From assembly GCF_003855095.1 (NCBI RefSeq), contig NZ_CP033972.1, forward strand, positions 4,836,001-4,900,000: a stretch of DNA of 64,000 bases, in the 5' to 3' direction. The notes under the pieces were generated by a model. That model saw only the letters and a program-made list of their open reading frames with translations, was not told where the DNA came from and made no database searches. Shown here piece after piece: positions 58,765 to 64,000 of this stretch; positions within the stretch are counted from its first letter, which is position 1; every line of letters starts with the position of its first letter. Both the position numbers and the translations under genes were made by a program. This stretch comes from Gordonia insulae (lineage in GTDB: Bacteria; Actinomycetota; Actinomycetes; Mycobacteriales; Mycobacteriaceae).

Positions 58765-60024
58765 ATGGGCGTCGGAAAACGCGTCTGGCAGATCATCGCC
58801 GCCGTGGTGCTGGTGATCCTGGTGGTCGTCGCCGGCTATCTGGGCGTCACGCGGGCCACCACCAACACCGTCACGGCCTTCTTCCCGTCGGTCAGCGGCC
58901 TGTACAACGGCGACCCGGTGCGGGTGCTCGGTGTCAATGTCGGCAAGGTGACGTCGATCTCGCCGCGCGACGGCGACGTCAAGGTCACCATGCGGATCGA
59001 CAAGGACACCTCGATCCCGGCGGACGCCAAGGCCGTGGTGATCGCCCAGAGTCTCGTGTCCGGACGGTTCATCCAACTGACGCCCGTCTACTCGGGCGGC
59101 CCGCAGATGGCCGACGGCGCCGACATCCCGATGGAGCGCACCGCGGTGCCGGTCGAGTGGGACGACATCAAGAAGCAGCTGTCCCAGCTGACCGAGGCGG
59201 TCGGACCCAAGGGCGCCGAACCCGGTTCGGCGGCACGGCTCATCGACGTTGCCGACCAGAATCTGGACGGCAACGGTGCCGCGATCAACGCGTCGATCAA
59301 GGAACTCTCCGACGTCATGGGCACCCTGTCGGCCGGGCGCGGCGACCTGTTCGCCACCGTGCGCAGCCTGCAGAAGCTCACCGACGCACTGTCCACCAGC
59401 CATGAGCAGCTGGTCCAGTTCAACGGCCGAATCGCGTCGGTGAGCAATGTGCTGGCCGGCAACACCGATGCGCTCAACGGTGCCCTGCACAACCTCGACA
59501 GCGCGATGTCGGACGTGCAGAACTTCATCGACACGAACGGGCAGGCGCTGTCCGGCTCGGTCAAGAACCTCGCCGACGCCACGAAGATCGTCGCCGACAA
59601 GGACGAGCAGGTTCGCGGACTGCTGCACTCCGGACCCAACCAGCTCGCCAACTTCTACAACATCTACAACCCGCTCACCGGATCGCTGTCGGGCATCTTC
59701 GGGCTGGGTATGGCGGGCAACCTGATCACGATGCTGTGCGGGACGATGGAGGCCAACGACCGTCCCGGACAGAGTCAGGCCGAGGTGGAGAAGTGCGTGG
59801 ACGTGCTCGCGCCCGTGCTGTCGTCCATCTCGGTGAACTACCCGCCGTTCCTCACCAACCCGGTCAGCGGGATCAACGCGCGGCCCAACCAGATCCAGTA
59901 CCAGAACGCCGACGTCAAGGCTCGGGCCCAGCAGGGGATCCGCGAGAACGACGCGTTGACCCGCAAGGACAACGGCGGCGGCGCATTGGGCAACCTGCTC
60001 GTCCCGTTCGGGGGTGAGGGATGA
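58765..60024 (+). CDS. mce4D: Mce4D, sterol-import Mce protein
   Basis: A 419-residue Mce protein with a very short cytoplasmic start, a membrane helix (about residues 9-28) and an MCE domain with VSGLYNGDPVRVLGVNVGKV. A helical tail follows. The ATG comes 3 bases after mce4C; the stop overlaps mce4E (ATGA). Confidence 0.93.
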   Translation: MGVGKRVWQIIAAVVLVILVVVAGYLGVTRATTNTVTAFFPSVSGLYNGDPVRVLGVNVGKVTSISPRDGDVKVTMRIDKDTSIPADAKAVVIAQSLVSGRFIQLTPVYSGGPQMADGADIPMERTAVPVEWDDIKKQLSQLTEAVGPKGAEPGSAARLIDVADQNLDGNGAAINASIKELSDVMGTLSAGRGDLFATVRSLQKLTDALSTSHEQLVQFNGRIASVSNVLAGNTDALNGALHNLDSAMSDVQNFIDTNGQALSGSVKNLADATKIVADKDEQVRGLLHSGPNQLANFYNIYNPLTGSLSGIFGLGMAGNLITMLCGTMEANDRPGQSQAEVEKCVDVLAPVLSSISVNYPPFLTNPVSGINARPNQIQYQNADVKARAQQGIRENDALTRKDNGGGALGNLLVPFGGEG

Positions 60025-61286
60025 TGCGCCGCGCAGGACTGGCCGGTGTCATTCTCGCCTCGGTGATGGTCGCGGTGTCGGCGTGCGGATTCCAGGGCCT
60101 CAACAGCATGGCGATCCCCGGGGCGCAGGGCACCAGCGATGGGTCGTACGAGATCGCCGCGATGATCCCGACGGCCGCGGGGCTGGTCACCAACGCTCCG
60201 GTGATGATCAACGACGCCACCGTCGGCAGCGTCGGCAAGATCGAGGTGCAGGATTGGAACGCGCACGTCGGCATCCGGCTGGACAAGGGCGTGACGGTCC
60301 CGCGCGGCTCGCACGTCATGGTCGGTATGACCAGTGTGCTCGGTTCGTCGCATCTGCAGATCATCCAGCCGGAGAAGCCGACCGGCGGGGTGATGGCGCC
60401 CGGCGACGAGATCCCGCTGACCAAGTGTCCGGAGCAGAGCAACATCACCACCGACCCGTCGGTGCCTGCGGTCCCGGACATCAATTCGGCGCAACAGGTC
60501 GCGGCGTGTACCTACCCGACCACCGAACAGGTGCTGAGTTCGCTCTCGGTGGTGCTCAACGGCGGCGGCCTCGCGCAGTTCGGTGACATCGTGCACGAGA
60601 TGAACTCGGTGTTCACCGGTCGCCAGGACGTGATCAGCCGGCTGATCCCACGGCTGAACACGTTGATCGGTGACCTGAATCGGCAGAAGGCCAACATCAT
60701 CCGCGCGATGGATGGGCTCGACCGCCTCAGTGCCTCGATCAACGCGCAGACCCCGACGGTGGAGAAGGCTCTCGCCGACGGGCCCGCGATCCTCGGACTT
60801 CTCGTCGAACAACGACAGCAGTTCACCGACACCCTTGCGGCGCTTGGCAAGTTGTCGAAGACGAGCAACGACATCCTCGACGCCAACGACCAGGACATCA
60901 AGACCATCGTGTCGAACCTGTCGCCGGTGCTGGACCAGCTGGCGGCCACGGGTCCGGCACTGACGCAGTCGCTCGGCATCTTCCTCACGTTCCCGTTCTA
61001 CGAGGAGGCGATCCCGCACATCGTCAAGGGCGACTACGTGAACGCCGACCTCGTGCTCGATCTCAGCTTCGAACGGCTGTCGCGCGGACTGGCATCATCG
61101 GTCGGACTCGTCGGGCCGGAAGGTGTCCTGGGGCAGCCGGCCGGGGCGGCCAAGCGCGGGCTGAATCCGTTCACCTCGCCGCTGAGCCCCGACGGTATGC
61201 AGCCGCGTACCTCGAAGAAACAACCGAAGACACGTGCGCCCGCATCGACGACCGCACCGGCACCGGCCCAGGGAGGGGGTAACTGA
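60021..61286 (+). CDS. mce4E: Mce4E, lipoprotein Mce subunit
   Basis: A 421-residue Mce lipoprotein. The signal peptide ends in a lipobox (VSAC, Cys22), so the protein is anchored by lipid rather than a helix, as for the LprN-type MceE subunit. The MCE domain has AAGLVTNAPVMINDATVGSV. The tail ends in a Pro/Thr/Lys-rich segment. The stop overlaps mce4F (TGATG). Confidence 0.93.
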   Translation: MMRRAGLAGVILASVMVAVSACGFQGLNSMAIPGAQGTSDGSYEIAAMIPTAAGLVTNAPVMINDATVGSVGKIEVQDWNAHVGIRLDKGVTVPRGSHVMVGMTSVLGSSHLQIIQPEKPTGGVMAPGDEIPLTKCPEQSNITTDPSVPAVPDINSAQQVAACTYPTTEQVLSSLSVVLNGGGLAQFGDIVHEMNSVFTGRQDVISRLIPRLNTLIGDLNRQKANIIRAMDGLDRLSASINAQTPTVEKALADGPAILGLLVEQRQQFTDTLAALGKLSKTSNDILDANDQDIKTIVSNLSPVLDQLAATGPALTQSLGIFLTFPFYEEAIPHIVKGDYVNADLVLDLSFERLSRGLASSVGLVGPEGVLGQPAGAAKRGLNPFTSPLSPDGMQPRTSKKQPKTRAPASTTAPAPAQGGGN

Positions 61287-62713
61287 TGAAGATCACGCGT
61301 TTCGTCCGCATCCAGTTGCTCATCTTCTCGATCGTCACCATCATCTCGCTCATCGTGATGGCCGTCTTCTACATCCGCATCCCGTCGATGTTCGGGGTGG
61401 GCGAGTACCGGGTGGAGTTGAAGCTGCCGAGCACCGGCGGGCTCTACCAGAACGCGAACGTCAGTTTCCGGGGCGTCAACGTCGGCAAGGTCACCGCCGT
61501 GCGGCTGACCGAGAACGGTGTCGTCGCCGACCTCTCGATCGGCAACGGCACCGAGATCCCGGTGTCGTCGCAGGCGGCGGTGCGCAGCGTGTCCGCGATC
61601 GGCGAGCAGTACGTCGAGTTCACCCCGGTGCCGAACGGGCCGACCGGTCACCTGACGAACGGCTCGGTGATCACCAGTGGCGATGTCCCGGTGGAGATCT
61701 CGACGATGCTCGACCAGGCCAACGCGCTGCTCGACAAGGTCGGCGACACCAAGCTGCGCGCGGTGATGGATGAGGCGTTCGTGGCGTTCAACGGCACTGG
61801 TGAGCAACTCCAGCGGCTCCTGGACTCGATGACCCTGCTCGTCGACGACGCCACCAAGAACACCGACCAGCTGCTCGCTTTGGTGGACCAGGCGGGCCCG
61901 TTGCTCGCGACGCAGTCGTCCACCTCGGACGCGATCCGCTCGTGGACTGCAGACGTCACCAAGTTCACCGATCAGCTGCGAGCCAACAACCCTGAGGTCA
62001 CCGACATCCTGGCGAAGGGTCCGTCGACGGCTGCGCAGACACAAGAGCTGTTCTCGTCGATGGACCAGACACTGCCGATGTTGATCGCGAATCTCGGTGT
62101 GGCGTCGAAGACATTGGCGGTCTACCACCCGAATCTGCAGCAGATCGTGGTGATCTACCCGCGCCTCATCGCGGCGCTGATCACCGCACTGAACACCGAG
62201 AACGGGAACTACGGCGCCAACGTCGATTTCGCGCTGGGTTTCCAGGATCCCGGCACGTGCACGATGGGGTTCCTGCCGTCCAGCCAGTGGCGGTCGCCGG
62301 CCATCCAGACGCCGCGCGATCTCCCGCCGGGCATGCTGTGTCGCGTACCGCAGGATTCGAATCTGGCGGTGCGCGGTGCCCGCAACTTCCCGTGCGCCGA
62401 GTTCCCGGGGCGTCGTGCACCCACGCCGGAGGAATGCCGGACGGGCTACACGCCCAAGGGGGAGAACGTCCCGTTCCCCAACGGTGTCCCGTTCGGCCTG
62501 AAGTTGCCGGGGCAGCCGGCAAGGGGTGAGACCACGCAGGCGACGCCGTCGAGCTACCGGCCCGGGGCCGCCGTCTACGCCACCCCGTACGATCCGAAAA
62601 CGGGTGACTACATCGGTCCGGACGGCAAGACCTACAACGCCGGTCTCGGGCAGGATTCACGAGGACAAGGCAGTACATGGCAGAGCTTGATAACCCAGAC
62701 GGTGCAGAAGTGA
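61286..62713 (+). CDS. mce4F: Mce4F, sterol-import Mce protein
   Basis: A 475-residue Mce protein, the last of the six subunits. The N-terminal membrane helix (about residues 9-28) is followed by the MCE domain with GLYQNANVSFRGVNVGKVTA and a long Cys-containing C-terminus (CTMGFLPSSQW, MLCRVPQDS, FPCAEFPG) expected outside the membrane. The 3' end overlaps the next gene by 37 bases. Confidence 0.93.
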   Translation: MKITRFVRIQLLIFSIVTIISLIVMAVFYIRIPSMFGVGEYRVELKLPSTGGLYQNANVSFRGVNVGKVTAVRLTENGVVADLSIGNGTEIPVSSQAAVRSVSAIGEQYVEFTPVPNGPTGHLTNGSVITSGDVPVEISTMLDQANALLDKVGDTKLRAVMDEAFVAFNGTGEQLQRLLDSMTLLVDDATKNTDQLLALVDQAGPLLATQSSTSDAIRSWTADVTKFTDQLRANNPEVTDILAKGPSTAAQTQELFSSMDQTLPMLIANLGVASKTLAVYHPNLQQIVVIYPRLIAALITALNTENGNYGANVDFALGFQDPGTCTMGFLPSSQWRSPAIQTPRDLPPGMLCRVPQDSNLAVRGARNFPCAEFPGRRAPTPEECRTGYTPKGENVPFPNGVPFGLKLPGQPARGETTQATPSSYRPGAAVYATPYDPKTGDYIGPDGKTYNAGLGQDSRGQGSTWQSLITQTVQK

Positions 62714-63714
62714 CCCCGGGGGAACCCGAGGACACCGCACCAGATACCGGCGCAGACAAGACCAGCGCAGACAAGACCGGCGCAGACAAGACAGGCGCAG
62801 ACAAGACCGGCGCAGAGGAACTCGACGCATCCGATCCCGGCTCGGCATCGCAGACCCCGGTTCGTCGCGCCCCGGTGCGCAAGGCGCCCCTCGCACGCGG
62901 ACGCAAGCGGTCGACGACGTCGGGCGCGGGCGAGACCGCGGCCCCGGCGCCTGCGGGCGACGCATCGGCCCCGGATGCCTCGACACCCGACAGTTCGACA
63001 CCCGACAGTTCGACACCCGACAGTTCGACACCCGACAGTTCGACACCCGACAGTTCGACACCGCAGACCACCGACGACGACACGTCCGGCGCCACGGTGG
63101 TCGCGGGCGAAGGCCTCAGCTACCGGGAACGCCGCAAGGCGCGGGCCGACTCGGGCCGACCAGACGGTGGCGACCATGTCCCCGGGGCCGACGACTCGAA
63201 GGTCCGTTATCGCGGCAAGAGTTCGGCGGGTGCGAAACGCGTTGCGCTGGCATCGGTCTGCGTCGTCGCGATCATCGCCTGCGTTGCGGTGTCGGTGGTG
63301 TTCGGCCTCGGTATCCATCGCTACGGGGAGAAGAACGACCTGCGCACCGAGTACTCCGACTTCGCGCAGCAGATGATCGTCAACCTCACCACGCTGAATC
63401 CGAAGAACGTCGACGGTGCGCTGAAGACGTTGGAGGACAAGACGAGCGGTCGTGCCCAGCAGCAGATGCAGGACTCGATGAAACAGGCGGTCGGTCTGGT
63501 CAAGGACCAGAACCTGACCACCGAGACCACCATCCTGTCCGACGCGGTCACCAAGGCGGAACCGGACGAGGGCACCGTCATCGTGGTCTACGGGTGGCAG
63601 ATGAAGAGCCCGGATCCCAAGGAGGAGACGATCGTTCAGACGTTCCGGTGGCGGGTGCAGATGACCCGCATCAACGGCGACCTGAAGATGACCAACTTCG
63701 AGTGGGTGACGTAG
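62677..63714 (+). CDS. Mce-associated protein (Mas1A/Rv3493c-like) with repeat-rich N-terminus
   Basis: A 345-residue Mce-associated membrane protein. The first about 175 residues are a disordered acidic/Ser/Thr/Pro region with two arrays of five-residue repeats (TGADK and STPDS). One membrane helix follows (VALASVCVVAIIACVAVSVV), then a small extracytoplasmic domain of the Mas/VirB8-like kind. ATG 62677 is preceded by GAGGACAAGG. It probably stabilises or assembles the Mce4 complex. Confidence 0.88.
   Translation: MAELDNPDGAEVTPGEPEDTAPDTGADKTSADKTGADKTGADKTGAEELDASDPGSASQTPVRRAPVRKAPLARGRKRSTTSGAGETAAPAPAGDASAPDASTPDSSTPDSSTPDSSTPDSSTPDSSTPQTTDDDTSGATVVAGEGLSYRERRKARADSGRPDGGDHVPGADDSKVRYRGKSSAGAKRVALASVCVVAIIACVAVSVVFGLGIHRYGEKNDLRTEYSDFAQQMIVNLTTLNPKNVDGALKTLEDKTSGRAQQQMQDSMKQAVGLVKDQNLTTETTILSDAVTKAEPDEGTVIVVYGWQMKSPDPKEETIVQTFRWRVQMTRINGDLKMTNFEWVT
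62746..62817 (+). repeat. 15-base tandem repeat, about 4.8 copies (TGADK)
   Basis: Unit ACCGGCGCAGACAAG at 62746, 62761, 62776 and 62791, then a partial copy to 62817. Copies differ by at most one base or so. The unit length keeps the reading frame of the Mce-associated protein. Confidence 0.9.
62980..63060 (+). repeat. 15-base tandem repeat, five perfect copies plus a partial (STPDS)
   Basis: Unit TCGACACCCGACAGT repeated without change from 62980 to 63054, then TCGACA. Perfect identity at all positions including third codon bases points to recent expansion. Confidence 0.93.
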
Positions 63715-64000
63715 ATGAAGATCACCACCGGTCGCGTCGTCGCCGCCTCGCTGGCCGTCCTGCTGGTCGCATCCGCAGCCGTCGCGGTGTTCCTCGGTAT
63801 CCGGTTCTTCGACGACCGGGCCACCGAGGAGGCGCGGAACTCGTCGCTCGAGGCGGCGAGGGGCTACGCCACCACGATGTTCGGCTACAACCCGGACAAC
63901 GTCGTCGAGCACATCGCCGAATCGAGGGCGGTCCTGACCGGCCCCGCGGAGTCGACGTACAACGACCTGGTCACCAAGAGCAACCTCGCCACCGAGGTCC
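63715..64000 (+). CDS. Mce-associated membrane protein (Rv3492c-like), 3' end beyond window
   Basis: An open frame from ATG 63715, immediately after the previous stop, runs to the window end (95 residues). It starts KITTGRVVAASLAVLLVASA, a short cytoplasmic stub and one membrane helix, followed by FFDDRATEEARNSSLEAARG, typical of Mce-associated (Mas) proteins. Position after Mas1A in the mce4 operon supports the call. Confidence 0.85.
   Translation, partial: MKITTGRVVAASLAVLLVASAAVAVFLGIRFFDDRATEEARNSSLEAARGYATTMFGYNPDNVVEHIAESRAVLTGPAESTYNDLVTKSNLATEV

Noticed and set aside
57403..59628. A minus-strand open frame of about 740 codons opposite mce4B-mce4D
   Set aside because: Antisense shadow of the mce genes; composition follows the opposite strand and no start context or motif is seen.
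62657..63095. Minus-strand frames with repeated VSNCR or GVELS pentapeptides
   Set aside because: They are the antisense reading of the 15-base repeats in the Mce-associated gene.

Overview
The window is high-GC actinobacterial DNA. It carries most of a cholesterol/sterol catabolism locus of the Mycobacteriales, and gene content and order point to Gordonia or a close relative (inference from family knowledge; no search was run). Main clues are recognisable FadD3, FadE30, IpdABCF, EchA20, KstR2, FadA5, CYP125, Ltp3/Ltp4, EchA19, FadD19, FadD17, FadE26/27, FdxD, Hsd4A and a complete mce4 cluster, joined by copies of two operator types: CAAG-NN-CTTG (KstR2-like, 3 sites) and TAGAAC-NN-GTTCTA (KstR-like, 9 sites).

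Layout. 1-6.5 kb: the end of an aldehyde dehydrogenase, a large ATPase/LuxR regulator, lysyl-tRNA synthetase, and an AbiEi/DUF559 nuclease-like gene bracketed by two near-identical hairpins. 6.5-15.5 kb: the KstR2 (rings C/D, HIP) half with fadD3 <> fadE30-ipdF-fadA6, an aldehyde dehydrogenase, kstR2 and an acyl-CoA ligase. 15.6-21.1 kb: an insertion of non-sterol genes, namely a small hypothetical gene, a divergent MarR/oxidoreductase pair with a perfect inverted repeat, and a purine-type set (permease, deaminase, PucR). 21.2-27 kb: the remaining KstR2 genes, ipdC-ipdB-ipdA-echA20 diverging from two SDRs and a small NTF2-like gene.

27-52.7 kb: the KstR side-chain region. It has a GNAT protein with a gyrase-A-like N-terminus, a FadD8-like ligase, two extra CYP125-type P450s with a TetR regulator, ddn-like/fadA5 <> cyp125-KSI, a CMD protein, ltp3-ltp4-DUF35 <> an F420-type LLM oxidoreductase, a TetR/PaaI/CYP102-like trio, echA19 <> fadD19-NMO, and fadD17-fadE27-fadE26 <> fdxD. 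52.7-64 kb: hsd4A, yrbE4AB, mce4ABCDEF and two Mce-associated genes, the last cut by the window end.

How it works together (family knowledge). Mce4 and YrbE4 import the sterol. CYP125-type P450s, with ferredoxin FdxD, oxidise C26. FadD17/FadD19, FadE26/27, EchA19, Hsd4A, FadA5 and the Ltp3/Ltp4 aldolases shorten the side chain. FadD3, FadE30, IpdF, IpdC, EchA20, IpdAB and FadA6 break rings C and D. KstR2 and KstR, sensing CoA thioesters of intermediates, switch the two halves. Genes for rings A/B (kshA, hsa) are not in the window, nor are fadE28/29, chsH1/H2 and ltp2, which follow cyp125 in M. tuberculosis.
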